Assembly: GCF_050633145.1 (NCBI RefSeq)
Contig: NZ_JBOEFY010000005.1
Coordinates: forward strand, 1-64,000
Origin: Kordia sp050633145
GTDB lineage: Bacteria > Bacteroidota > Bacteroidia > Flavobacteriales > Flavobacteriaceae
Direction of reading: 5' to 3'
DNA length: 64,000 nucleotides
Made by a program: the position numbers and the translations under genes. The first letter of the stretch is position 1, and each line of letters starts with the position of its first letter. Shown in pieces: positions 16,297-24,684 of this stretch. The notes beneath the pieces are model-generated. The model saw only the letters and a program-made list of their open reading frames with translations. It did no database searches and had not been told where the DNA came from.

Positions 16297-16327
16297 TTTG
16301 CAAAAAATAAAAAGGTTTTTATATTTG
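16297..16327 (+). promoter_or_regulatory. Consensus promoter of tRNA-Thr
   Basis: TTTG (16297-16300), a 19-bp spacer and TATATTTG (16320-16327) are a perfect fit to the Bacteroidota housekeeping promoter. The mature tRNA begins 10 nt downstream. Confidence 0.85.
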
Positions 16328-16337
16328 CAACCGCTTT

Positions 16338-16411
16338 GCCGATGTAGCTCAGCTGGCTAGAGCAGCTGATTTGTAATCAGCAGGTCGTGGGTTCGAGTCC
16401 CTCCATCGGCT
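16338..16411 (+). tRNA. tRNA-Thr (anticodon TGT)
   Basis: This is a 74-nt cloverleaf. The acceptor stem pairs gccgatg with catcggc, followed by the discriminator T. The D-loop contains agctggct. The anticodon stem-loop ctgatttgtaatcag presents TGT, which reads ACA. The T-arm is gtgggttcgagtccc. CCA is not encoded, as is common in Bacteroidota. A consensus promoter precedes and a terminator follows, so it is a single-gene transcription unit. Confidence 0.98.
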
Positions 16412-16419
16412 CAAAGTTT

Positions 16420-16445
16420 AAAAGCTCCTTTTAAAAGGAGCTTTT
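16420..16445 (+). terminator. Terminator of tRNA-Thr
   Basis: The palindrome aaaagctcctttt/aaaaggagctttt is followed by further T residues, 9 nt after the tRNA. Confidence 0.85.
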
Positions 16446-16771
16446 TTTATGCCCAAAAATTAAGTGCGTTAAAAGTATACTATTTATTTGTTGAGTATTA
16501 GTAATCAGTTATTAATATCAAAAAATAGTGCCTTCTTCTTCTATAATCATATCTTTTTTGAAGTCATAAATATCAAAAAAACATAGGCTGAATAAACAGC
16601 TATTTCTTTCAAGATCGATTTTAAAAATGGAAAAAATGGACATTCAGAGAATTCAAAATCACATATAGAAAATGTGAGGATAGGTAGAATGTTTAGGTTT
16701 TAAATAAAAAAACAACCTAAAATTTGACGTGATTCTTATAAAAATATTGAATTATTAAAAAAAGTTTATAA
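16446..16771. other. Gap of about 325 bp with no recognised feature
   Basis: AT-rich sequence between two terminators of convergent units. I see no gene, repeat or RNA I can support. Confidence 0.5.
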
Positions 16772-16812
16772 AAAAAGCGAAGATGGTTCATTAGAAATCA
16801 TCTTCGCTTTTT
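16772..16812 (-). terminator. Terminator of the BlaR1/BlaI-type operon
   Basis: A 14-bp perfect stem (aaaaagcgaagatg/catcttcgcttttt) with a T-run on the minus strand, just past the stop of the M56 gene. Confidence 0.8.
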
Positions 16813-16823
16813 CAGTTTACTAT

Positions 16824-18635
16824 TTATTTTTCAGCTATAAAAACTGCTTTATAAACTCCTTCAGACATTTTTAGAAATTCGGAACTCTCTAATAGGTATT
16901 GGCGGTCTTTACCAAACATTTCCTTAGCACGTACATCATATATTTTTTCGAAACCTTGAAATACGTCTGCAAGGTTGGTTAGATAATTTACAAATGTATC
17001 GTTATCATCATAAGTTACGCTGATTAAATATGCTATTGATTTTTTATCAACATGCTTTTTTACGAATTGATATACTTCTTCTTTATAATTTACTCCAGTA
17101 CTACTTAAATTAAGCTGAAGATACTCAATACCATTTAGTGTCGCTACATTACCTTCTATTGTGGCATTCGTTAAATCAAATTTTGGATATAAAGAATCGT
17201 CACGAGAAGGATTTGCCCAATGAAAAGGCGGAACTAAAAATGGCTGAATCATTTGCTTCCCTGAAGCTGTTTCTCCATAATAAATGACCTTTCTTCTATC
17301 TAACTTTCTTAACTCTGTCTGAAACTCTCTTACCTTCTTCATTTTCTGATTGCCATCTATTTTTAGCTGTACAGTATAATGTCGACCTATACCTGTTTTT
17401 TTAGGTGTAGACTTAACTTTATTAACTTCAGAAGGCTTTCCGTTATTCTTCGTTATTTGAATACTGTCTATTTTTGAGGCTAGGAAATTATTTAGATCTA
17501 TTGCTGCTTTTTCAAGAACAGGTCCAACTTCACTAATTTCAGAAGGTTTTCCATCAACAAATAACTTGTCATTTGAAATAACAAACATGGGTCTTGGTGG
17601 CATATTAGCTGTATAAATACTATTTTTATCTATCTTATACTTTTTCAAACTAGCTTCTAATTTATTCGAAACTTTTTCTTTTTCTCCGTCAGTTATTGAG
17701 TTACACTGAAATAATACAAGGCTAAATAAGATAGCACAAGTTATTGTTAGCGCTACTTTTAATTTTCCTTTAAATCCTGATTTTTTATTTTTCATCATGG
17801 TGATTCTTTTTTTTATAAATGATAAATTAAAATTGTGTACCAACCCGCATGAGTTGTTGCTAACTAATTGTCTCAAAAGTAAGGTCTGGTAATCAACTAA
17901 AGAATAACCTGCTTTAATTATTTTCTTGTCTGCTATATATTCATGTATTGCTTTTAAAGAGTTAATAAGCATCCAAATCAGTGGATTAAACCAAAGAAAT
18001 GCTGCTAAAAATTGTATACATATTAAATCAATAGAATGTTTCTGTTCAATATGTGCTTTTTCATGTGCAATAACCTGACCCTGTTCTGGTGTATCAAGTA
18101 TTCCTTCATAAACAAAAGCGTATTTTAAAAATGAAAATGGAGCAATTGGCTGTGAAATCTTCACAACAGTTATTCCATCAATTTGTTCCTGAGGATGCAT
18201 CAAAATCATTTTTCGAAGCCTTCTAAAATTCCAAAAAAGTTTAGATAAGCAGAATAAAACCCCAATGATATATATGCCAATTATAGATATTAATAAAATG
18301 GATATCCAATCGACGGAAGCTGTTTCAATCACTTGCGTAGTAGAATCATCTAAAGAAACTGGTTTTTTATAAACTTGATATTCTAGTGTTTCTGCAGTTT
18401 CATAAAAAGACATTCTAAATTTACTAAACTCTTCAATAGAGTTATCTATCACGGCTATTTTACCTTGGCTAAAATCAAAACTCATTAAAGGCAATAGCAA
18501 TGAAAAAACGACAATTCCCAGAAGGAAAAAACGATTCAGATTAAAAAAAGTCTCCCTTTTCATCACAACATAGAGTAGATAAAATACGGCTAATATGGCA
18601 CTAGACTCTAAAAGATATATGAGAAATTTGATCAT
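16824..18635 (-). CDS. M56 family (BlaR1-like) membrane metallopeptidase
   Basis: The protein has 603 residues. N-terminal transmembrane helices flank a cytoplasmic gluzincin-like zinc peptidase site, VIAHEKAHIEQKH (HExxH, near residue 190), followed by the helix FLAAFLWFNPLIWMLI. A last helix (LTITCAILFSLVLFQCNS) leads to a 290-residue periplasmic part of unknown fold. In BlaR1/MecR1 systems, sensing outside triggers this protease to inactivate the BlaI-type repressor. The gene overlaps the repressor gene by 4 bp, which supports that pairing. The sensor part is not a penicillin-binding domain: no SxxK motif was seen, so the signal is probably not a beta-lactam. Confidence 0.9.
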   Translation of the reverse strand: MIKFLIYLLESSAILAVFYLLYVVMKRETFFNLNRFFLLGIVVFSLLLPLMSFDFSQGKIAVIDNSIEEFSKFRMSFYETAETLEYQVYKKPVSLDDSTTQVIETASVDWISILLISIIGIYIIGVLFCLSKLFWNFRRLRKMILMHPQEQIDGITVVKISQPIAPFSFLKYAFVYEGILDTPEQGQVIAHEKAHIEQKHSIDLICIQFLAAFLWFNPLIWMLINSLKAIHEYIADKKIIKAGYSLVDYQTLLLRQLVSNNSCGLVHNFNLSFIKKRITMMKNKKSGFKGKLKVALTITCAILFSLVLFQCNSITDGEKEKVSNKLEASLKKYKIDKNSIYTANMPPRPMFVISNDKLFVDGKPSEISEVGPVLEKAAIDLNNFLASKIDSIQITKNNGKPSEVNKVKSTPKKTGIGRHYTVQLKIDGNQKMKKVREFQTELRKLDRRKVIYYGETASGKQMIQPFLVPPFHWANPSRDDSLYPKFDLTNATIEGNVATLNGIEYLQLNLSSTGVNYKEEVYQFVKKHVDKKSIAYLISVTYDDNDTFVNYLTNLADVFQGFEKIYDVRAKEMFGKDRQYLLESSEFLKMSEGVYKAVFIAEK

Positions 18636-19003
18636 TTTTTCTTAGCCTTTAGTTCTTCTAACATTCTCATTGCTTCATCCAATTCCTTTTCATCTAATTT
18701 TTTACTTTCTGTAAAAAAATTGACTACTTGAGAAAGTGAATTGTTATAATAATCAGTCACTAAGCGCTTCATTTGCCCTTTACTATATTCTTTCTTACTA
18801 ATTAATGGATAGTATTGGTGTGAATTTCCATAAGCTTTATAACCTACAATCTCCTTTTGAACCAATACTCTTACAATTGTAGATACAGAATTGTAAGGTG
18901 GCTTTGGATTCGGATATTGTTCAATAATATCTTTGATAAAACCTTTTTTAATATCCCAGAGAATCTTCATTATTTTCTCTTCTCCCTTAGTTAAAGTGAC
19001 CAT
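18632..19003 (-). CDS. BlaI/MecI/CopY family transcriptional repressor
   Basis: A 123-residue winged-helix repressor. The N-terminal DNA-binding domain shows LTKGEEKIMKILWDIKKGFI, PYNSVSTIVRVLVQKEIVGY and the wing YGNSHQYYPLISK. The C-terminal helices (YYNNSLSQVVNFFTE and onward) would make the dimer. Family members bind dyad operators and are removed by the partner membrane protease, encoded by the overlapping next gene. The promoter upstream overlaps four regularly spaced dyads, strongly suggesting autoregulation. Confidence 0.93.
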   Translation of the reverse strand: MVTLTKGEEKIMKILWDIKKGFIKDIIEQYPNPKPPYNSVSTIVRVLVQKEIVGYKAYGNSHQYYPLISKKEYSKGQMKRLVTDYYNNSLSQVVNFFTESKKLDEKELDEAMRMLEELKAKKK

Positions 19004-19032
19004 TACCTTATGAGTTTTATTAATTAGCTTTA

Positions 19033-19063
19033 CAAGTATACAACTTAATTTTAAGTTAACAAA
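19033..19063 (-). promoter_or_regulatory. Promoter of the BlaI/BlaR1-type operon
   Basis: Read on the minus strand: TTTG (19060-19063), a 19-bp spacer, then TATACTTG (19033-19040), one base from TAnnTTTG. The spacer is filled by the first operator dyad. The -7 element ends 29 nt before the start codon. Confidence 0.75.
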
Positions 19064-19120
19064 CTTATTTTTAAGTTGAATAACGTAAAATTAAGTTGAG
19101 GTATTTATTTTTAAGTTGAA
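19041..19120. promoter_or_regulatory. Four tandem 20-bp operator repeats upstream of the BlaI-type gene
   Basis: Four 20-bp units follow each other exactly. Each carries a 16-bp site: aactta-N4-taagtt at 19042 and 19062 (perfect dyads), aacgta-N4-taagtt at 19082 (one mismatch) and tattta-N4-taagtt at 19102 (degenerate left half). The 20-bp period is about two helical turns, so bound dimers would line up on one face. Site 1 fills the promoter spacer and site 2 overlaps the -33 element. Confidence 0.8.
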
Positions 19121-19249
19121 TTAAAATGTATTTATCAAAATGAATTTAAAAGAAAACAGAGTTAATTGTTTTATAGTTAAGTGTTTGTTGAGGTTTATTA
19201 ATTTAAAAGATTTGATGAAAAATATAGCAGCATAAAACGAAGCTTCATG

Positions 19250-19257
19250 TATCTTTG
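19250..19257 (+). promoter_or_regulatory. -7 element of the DEAD-box helicase promoter
   Basis: TATCTTTG is a perfect TAnnTTTG match, 31 nt before the start codon. Confidence 0.5.
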
Positions 19258-19288
19258 CGCAAAATCGTTTTTATAAAAATCCAGTTGC

Positions 19289-20524
19289 ATGAACTTCAAA
19301 GAACTAAAACTCAATAAACCTATTGTACGCGCTTTATTCGAAAAAGGATATGAAGAACCGACTTTAGTTCAAGAACGTGCCATTCCTGTTATACTACATA
19401 AAAAAGACATTATTGTCTCTGCGCAAACAGGAACAGGAAAAACAGCTGCGTATGCATTGCCTATCCTACAATTGTTATTCGACAAGCAAGACGCACCTAA
19501 AAAAGGGAAAAAAATTAGAGCTTTAATTGTGTGCCCTACGCGGGAATTGGCTATTCAAATTGAAGAAAATTTCAAAGTGTATAGTGCGTATACGAACTTA
19601 CGTACAGGTGTAATTTTTGGAGGCGCTTCTATACAACCACAAAAAGAAATGCTCAAAAAAGGTGTGGACGTTTTGGTTGCTACACCAGGACGATTGTTAG
19701 ATTTACACAAGCAAGATATTGTCAATCTCGATTATGTAGAAACATTAGTTTTAGATGAAGCCGATTTAATGTTGGACATGGGATTCATCGACGATGTCAA
19801 AAAAATAGAGCGTTTATGTCCAGACGGAAAACAAACGTTATTATTTTCTGCAACAATGCCGTACAAGGTAGAACTCTTAGCAAATTCTATTCTAAAAGAA
19901 CCAGAATACATTGAAGTATCACCAACTTCTTCAGCAGCAAAAGGTGTGCATCAAGTAGTGTATTATGTGCCAAAACCTAAAAAGATAGAATTGTGCCTGC
20001 ACTTACTTCGAAACAATATAAAAGGAAGTGTTATTATATTTAGACGTACCAAATACGGAGTTGACAAACTGGAACAAACCTTATTGCGTAATAACTACAA
20101 AGCAGTAAGTATTCACGGAGATAAAGCACAATCACTTCGACAACAAGCACTGAACGAATTCAAAAAAGGAGAAGCTAGAATTTTAATTGCAACAGATGTA
20201 GCTGCAAGAGGAATTGACATCAAAAATGTAGATGCAGTGATTAACTTTGACATTCCAAATATAGCTGAAACCTACGTGCATAGAATTGGTAGAACAGCTA
20301 GAGCTGGCGCATCAGGAGCAGCATTATCTTTCTGTTCGGCAGATGAAAAAGCGTATGTTAAAGACATTCAGCAACTTATTAATCTTGCAATTTACGTAGA
20401 AGAAGAGCATCCATATCCGTTAGATCCAAAAGCAAAACCAGAAGTTCACAAAAAGAAAGGAAGCAAACACAAAAAAGGACGTAAGTCAGAAGCCTCTAAA
20501 AAGAAGAAAAAACGTTGGTACTAA
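19289..20524 (+). CDS. DEAD-box RNA helicase (RhlE-like)
   Basis: A 411-residue ATP-dependent RNA helicase that remodels RNA structure in ribosome assembly, decay or cold adaptation. All core motifs are present in order: Q-motif region (NKPIVRALFEKGYEEPTLVQ), AQTGTGKT, PTRELA, TPGR, DEAD, SAT, then VATDVAARGID-type (ATDVAARGID) and HRIGRTAR. The C terminus is a short, very basic tail (KKGSKHKKGRKSEASKKKKK) that probably binds RNA. The size fits the short RhlE-like group. It is transcribed alone. Confidence 0.95.
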   Translation: MNFKELKLNKPIVRALFEKGYEEPTLVQERAIPVILHKKDIIVSAQTGTGKTAAYALPILQLLFDKQDAPKKGKKIRALIVCPTRELAIQIEENFKVYSAYTNLRTGVIFGGASIQPQKEMLKKGVDVLVATPGRLLDLHKQDIVNLDYVETLVLDEADLMLDMGFIDDVKKIERLCPDGKQTLLFSATMPYKVELLANSILKEPEYIEVSPTSSAAKGVHQVVYYVPKPKKIELCLHLLRNNIKGSVIIFRRTKYGVDKLEQTLLRNNYKAVSIHGDKAQSLRQQALNEFKKGEARILIATDVAARGIDIKNVDAVINFDIPNIAETYVHRIGRTARAGASGAALSFCSADEKAYVKDIQQLINLAIYVEEEHPYPLDPKAKPEVHKKKGSKHKKGRKSEASKKKKKRWY

Positions 20525-20526
20525 TT

Positions 20527-20589
20527 GATTTTTGATGTACGATTTTTGATGTACGATTTTAGATTGTTGATTGCTGATTGTTGATTGCT
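20527..20589. repeat. Two adjacent 14-bp tandem duplications
   Basis: gatttttgatgtac occurs twice in a row (20527-20554). After 7 bp, gattgttgattgct occurs twice in a row (20562-20589). Both units have the same length and a related sequence, suggesting slippage. Confidence 0.75.
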
Positions 20590-20608
20590 TATTTTTGAAG
20601 TAAACCCA

Positions 20609-20664
20609 AACGTCTCTTCGAGTGGCGAATCTATGATTCGTTGTATCGAGAAGCGCTCAGAAAC
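20609..20664 (+). repeat. Dispersed TTCGAGTGGC repeat, left-end copy B
   Basis: Contains cttcgagtggcgaatctatg and attcgttgtatcgagaag, matching the complete elements at 31.35 and 62.33 kb. The right end is absent. Confidence 0.7.
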
Positions 20665-20722
20665 CCTGATGCTACACTTTTAATTCTTTTTCCTATCTTT
20701 CAAAAAGCTTTCAAAATTACCT

Positions 20723-21472
20723 ATGACGCTCAAAAAAAGATGCTTCGGCTTTTGCCTGATGATACTTTTTGTATCCATAACTTCCTGCACGCAACAAACA
20801 CCAACAAAAGAACACGACACAGATCGAATCTTGGCATACGAAGTCAATCCGAAAAAGGATCAATTGCATTTCTATTGGAAAAATGAGCAGGGTGAAATCT
20901 ATGGAAATGCTAAAAACCTAAAAGAACAACTGCAAACAAAGCAACAAGAACTAATCTTTTGCATGAATGGTGGCATGTACAAAAAAGATCAATCGCCACA
21001 AGGTTTATACATTGAAAACGGAGTTACCTTAACGCCATTAGATACGAAAGAAACAGGATACGGAAATTTCTATTTGCAACCAAATGGTGTGTTTTATATT
21101 ACAGAAGAAAACAATCCAATACTATGTACAACAAAAACATTCAGGGGAACTAAAAACATCAAGTACGCGACGCAATCTGGCCCGATGTTAGTCATTGATG
21201 GAAAACTACATAAAAAGCTTACCAAAGGCTCTAAAAATCTTCATATTCGGAATGGAGTAGGCATATTGCCCAATGGAAATTTGTTGTTTGCAATGAGCAA
21301 AGAAAAAATCAATTTCTATGACTTTGCGACTTTCTTTCAAGAAAATGGTTGTAAAAATGCTTTATACCTTGACGGATTTGTCTCAAGAACCTATTTACCT
21401 GAAAAAAACTACGAGCAAGTTGATGGAAATTTTGGTGTGATTTTTGGTGCAATAAAAAACAAACCGAACTAA
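20723..21472 (+). CDS. Phosphodiester glycosidase (NAGPA) domain lipoprotein
   Basis: A 249-residue protein with a lipoprotein signal peptide (lipobox SITSC near residue 22). The remainder matches the NAGPA/DUF2233 fold: FCMNGGMYKKDQSPQGLYIE, then QSGPMLVIDGKLH, NGVGILPNG and finally NALYLDGFVSRTYLP. Family members cleave a sugar-phosphodiester bond. The DGF(V)SR motif near the end is the usual conserved site. The substrate is unknown. It is followed by a second lipoprotein gene 49 bp downstream. Confidence 0.85.
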   Translation: MTLKKRCFGFCLMILFVSITSCTQQTPTKEHDTDRILAYEVNPKKDQLHFYWKNEQGEIYGNAKNLKEQLQTKQQELIFCMNGGMYKKDQSPQGLYIENGVTLTPLDTKETGYGNFYLQPNGVFYITEENNPILCTTKTFRGTKNIKYATQSGPMLVIDGKLHKKLTKGSKNLHIRNGVGILPNGNLLFAMSKEKINFYDFATFFQENGCKNALYLDGFVSRTYLPEKNYEQVDGNFGVIFGAIKNKPN

Positions 21473-21521
21473 TTTTTAGAAAAGAAACTTCTAAACATTA
21501 GTACCAACCAAAACACACAAA

Positions 21522-22226
21522 ATGAAAACGTATTTACTACTTCTACTAAGCATCATTTTTTTATCAAGCTGTGAAAACAAACCAAAATCATCTATTGAAG
21601 GACTCTGGCAAGTCACTTCGGTAACTGCGGGCAAAAACGAAATGACGCCAAATGCTCGTTGGGTACAGTTCAATGCAGATGCTACACAACAATCGGGAAA
21701 TGGTTGGTTTCAACATTCAATAGGAACGTGGAAATTAAATCAAACGACAAACGAATTATCAATTGTAAATACAAATGGTTTAAAAGATCTAGCGGATCCG
21801 TTTCAAATAAAAATCAACCAAAATAAAATGACTTGGAGCAGAGAAGAAGAAGGTGAAACCATTACAGTTCATTTAAAAAAAATAGAAACACTTCCCACAA
21901 CCTATGGAGATCAACTATTAGGTTTATGGAAACTAGAAAACGCAGTTGGAAAAGGAGACTATTTTTCCAATTCAGAAAAAGCAAATACTTCTCTTTATTT
22001 CGGATGGGACAAACGTTTTAGAATTAGAACCGAAAATGGCCGCATAAGCGGAGTATACAATGTACACGGACACAAATCGGAAGTGCAATTTATTCCATAT
22101 AATAAAGAGCTAAAACGAAGCTTTTGGAGTGTTCAATTTAAAGAAAACGCGATTGCATTAAAGTTATTGAATTCAGATAGTTTAGTTGCGAGAACCTTTA
22201 AAAGAATTCATGAATTTCCTAAATAA
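21522..22226 (+). CDS. Lipoprotein with two lipocalin-like repeats
   Basis: This 234-residue lipoprotein (FLSSCENKPKS) has two halves that both start with the G-x-W pattern of lipocalin-like folds. The first is IEGLWQVTSVTAGKNEMTP (residues 24-118), the second LLGLWKLENAVGKGDYFS (residues 128-230). Each is followed by short strands with W/F at similar places (GTWKLNQTTNELSI; FWSVQFKENAIAL). This suggests a small-molecule-binding or structural envelope protein. The exact family is uncertain. Confidence 0.7.
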   Translation: MKTYLLLLLSIIFLSSCENKPKSSIEGLWQVTSVTAGKNEMTPNARWVQFNADATQQSGNGWFQHSIGTWKLNQTTNELSIVNTNGLKDLADPFQIKINQNKMTWSREEEGETITVHLKKIETLPTTYGDQLLGLWKLENAVGKGDYFSNSEKANTSLYFGWDKRFRIRTENGRISGVYNVHGHKSEVQFIPYNKELKRSFWSVQFKENAIALKLLNSDSLVARTFKRIHEFPK

Positions 22227-22348
22227 AAAATGAGCAATAACTTTAAGCTGGATTTAAAACCAAAAACCATCACAAAAAATACGCTACAAAAACAGATCGT
22301 ACAGAACTAATTATTTTCTTTTTAATACATTCGCTTTCATAATAAAAA

Positions 22349-22927
22349 ATGAAAACGATTATGTCGAAACTATTCTTTACTTCCGATCATCATTTTGGAC
22401 ATACGAATGTGATCAAATTTTGCGATCGCCCTTTTGAAACGGTTGAAGAAATGAACGAAGTATTAATTCAGCGTTGGAACGAGAAAATTTCACCAGAAGA
22501 TGAGGTGTATCATTTAGGTGATTTTGGAATGACAAAAGACCGCGAAATGATTTTAGATATTATAGATCGCTTAAACGGAACCATATATTTAATTGTTGGA
22601 AATCATGAAGGTGCTGCGCTCAATCATCGAAAAAGATTCAAATGGGTAAAAGATTATTTTGAACTCAAAGTAAAAGATGAAAGTTGTCAAAATGGAGTGC
22701 AGCGTATTATCTTATTTCATTATGCAATGCGTGTTTGGCGTGGCGATTACAGAGGGACTTGGCATTTATACGGTCATAGTCATGGAAACTTGCCCGATTT
22801 AGAAGATCGTTTCTGCTTTGACATTGGTGTCGATTGTCATGATTTTTATCCTTTGTCTTATGCTGAAGTAAAAGCAATAATGCAAACAAAAAAGTGGAAA
22901 CCACCATTCAATTCGCTTGAAATGTAA
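22349..22927 (+). CDS. Calcineurin-like metallophosphoesterase
   Basis: A cytoplasmic metallophosphoesterase of 192 residues, or 188 if the ATG at 22361 (MSKLFFTSDHHFGH) is used; homologues usually begin there. Metal ligands are visible: FTSDHHFGH, YHLGDFG, IVGNHE and LYGHSHG. The family hydrolyses phosphoester bonds in nucleotides or other small substrates; the substrate here is not evident. It has no operon partner. Confidence 0.88.
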   Translation: MKTIMSKLFFTSDHHFGHTNVIKFCDRPFETVEEMNEVLIQRWNEKISPEDEVYHLGDFGMTKDREMILDIIDRLNGTIYLIVGNHEGAALNHRKRFKWVKDYFELKVKDESCQNGVQRIILFHYAMRVWRGDYRGTWHLYGHSHGNLPDLEDRFCFDIGVDCHDFYPLSYAEVKAIMQTKKWKPPFNSLEM

Positions 22928-23066
22928 CGTCCTAAAAACAACTCAACGGAAATTTTAATAAACTCATCGGAGTTTGAAGACACAGCAAGAACTTTTTTTA
23001 AAAAGCTTTAAATATATTGTATCTTAGACTCATACAAAACGTACTAATTCGATGAATCAATTACAG

Positions 23067-23420
23067 ATGAAAAAATATATCTTTCTTTTTGCGATGCTTT
23101 TTGCATTACAATCATATGCACAAAAAGACAAAACGGTTTTTGAATTAAAGCCATCTCAAAGCATGTTAATGACTGGAAAAGGAGCTGGACAAGATGGAGC
23201 CATCAATCCGTATAAAGACGGAAACAGTATTGCTATGATTAAAAATTTGGGCGAAAATGAATTCTCAATTCGTATTCAACGCGATGGAAAAATAATTAAA
23301 TCACGTACTTTAGCAGCTGGAAAATCAACAAAAATTGCCTTATCAAAAGGAACAGAATTATACTTTGATACTGAACAAAAAGCGAAAGTTAAGTTAGAAT
23401 TTATGGACGGTCTTAACTAA
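23067..23420 (+). CDS. Unknown small secreted protein
   Basis: A 117-residue protein with a signal peptide (MKKYIFLFAMLFALQSYAQ). I use the ATG at 23067 because it gives a standard signal peptide; an upstream ATG at 23052 would add five residues. The mature part is a small beta-rich domain (NSIAMIKNLGENEFSIRIQR; ELYFDTEQKAKVKLEFMDG). A -7-like element TATCTTAG lies at 23020-23027. The function is unknown. A bidirectional terminator follows. Confidence 0.7.
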   Translation: MKKYIFLFAMLFALQSYAQKDKTVFELKPSQSMLMTGKGAGQDGAINPYKDGNSIAMIKNLGENEFSIRIQRDGKIIKSRTLAAGKSTKIALSKGTELYFDTEQKAKVKLEFMDGLN

Positions 23421-23442
23421 AGGCTGAATTACAATATAAAAG

Positions 23443-23472
23443 AAAAGAGATGGTTTTTACGCCATCTCTTTT
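23443..23472. terminator. Bidirectional terminator between convergent genes
   Basis: An 11-bp stem (aaaagagatgg/ccatctctttt) with an 8-nt loop, flanked by A and T runs. Confidence 0.8.
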
Positions 23473-23487
23473 TTTGTTAAAAGTATA

Positions 23488-24516
23488 TTACAATTTGTCT
23501 TCAAAATGTTCTTTCATGAAGTCTTCAATTTTACCAACTTCTGTTTTTTCTATATCGTGTACTTCTTTTTTAAGTACACCTTCCATTTCAGTTTCTAAAG
23601 TACCAAGAGGCTTAAATTCTTTGCCATCAAAATAACGTGGTTTTGTGCCAGGTCCTGTTGGACTTCCGTGATCTGCTTGAATAGATTTTCTCCAACGTTC
23701 AGCATGTGTACGCCATTCTTCTCTATCAACCAAAGTTGGAGCAGTAAACCAAACATTCCAAGTTAAAGTATTTCCTTGCTTCAACATATTTCCAGAAGCA
23801 GTATTGAATGCAAACATGACCATTTCATTAAAATCATCTACCACTTTTTTACCGGTCTTTTTAATACCACCAATTTCTACATCAATATGACCTACATTCC
23901 AAGCTTCAGCTTCATGTCTGGCAAAAGGAGGACTTTTAAAACGCGGAGTTTCTCCCTGACTTACAGGAAATATTGGTTGATTTGGATTTTGAAACTTATG
24001 AGTTTGTACTTTAATTGCTTTTGCTTTAGAAATAGGGAAATCAAGTCCTAAATCATTAAAGAGCTTCCAAAGTTTCTTTACCCATTCTTTTTGTTGTGCA
24101 CTTGGACTAAACCAAATTGTACCTTCAACAGTCATATCTGCATAAAAAGTTTTGGTAGTTTCATCAACCCAACCGCGTTGACCAGTTACGGTAACTTCTA
24201 CATTCATACAACCAAATGTTGGTGAACAAGCACCTTGTTGCGGACAAATAATAGAATACACACGACCTTCATCTGTATATCCAAGTCTGGAAATATACGG
24301 GGAAAACATCTGAAAACATCTTGATTTTTCATCTCCATGAATAGTTTGCCAACTAAACTCTGGCCATTTTACACCTTGTTGACGTTGTAACAAATCAATA
24401 TTATCCATATTGTCCAACATTGGTAATGAAGATAAATCTGGATTTGGATATGCAAATGCGGGATTCGACTGTGCAAATCCACCTTTCCATCCTGGAGGAA
24501 TTTGGGTACTACTCAT
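23488..24516 (-). CDS. Unknown Trp-rich soluble protein
   Basis: The protein has 342 residues and no signal peptide or transmembrane segment. It is rich in Trp, Pro and Phe with mixed alpha/beta character. Landmarks are IPPGWKGGFAQSNPAFAYPN at the N terminus, a Cys-containing stretch near residue 92 (IICPQQGACSPTFGCMNV) and a charged helical tail (KKEVHDIEKTEVGKIEDFMK). I cannot assign a family. It is a single-gene unit facing the previous gene. Confidence 0.7.
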   Translation of the reverse strand: MSSTQIPPGWKGGFAQSNPAFAYPNPDLSSLPMLDNMDNIDLLQRQQGVKWPEFSWQTIHGDEKSRCFQMFSPYISRLGYTDEGRVYSIICPQQGACSPTFGCMNVEVTVTGQRGWVDETTKTFYADMTVEGTIWFSPSAQQKEWVKKLWKLFNDLGLDFPISKAKAIKVQTHKFQNPNQPIFPVSQGETPRFKSPPFARHEAEAWNVGHIDVEIGGIKKTGKKVVDDFNEMVMFAFNTASGNMLKQGNTLTWNVWFTAPTLVDREEWRTHAERWRKSIQADHGSPTGPGTKPRYFDGKEFKPLGTLETEMEGVLKKEVHDIEKTEVGKIEDFMKEHFEDKL

Positions 24517-24684
24517 GGTATGTTAGTTTTAAAATTTATAGATACCCAAAGTACTTCTTTTAAAAAGAATACGTAAACGTATAAGTACGGTATTTACAAG
24601 AATTATTTTACACGTATATTCACTGCAATTGAAAATGGAATTTGTAATTTTACTTGAATCGAATAATGAACTTTATAGAAAAGA

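Noticed and set aside
16824..19003. Beta-lactam resistance system
   Set aside because: The BlaR1-like protein lacks a penicillin-binding sensor domain and no beta-lactamase gene is adjacent.
20641..20886. Plus-strand ORF overlapping the start of the phosphodiester glycosidase gene
   Set aside because: Different frame, no domain, and it starts inside MITE copy B; the overlapping lipoprotein frame is convincing.
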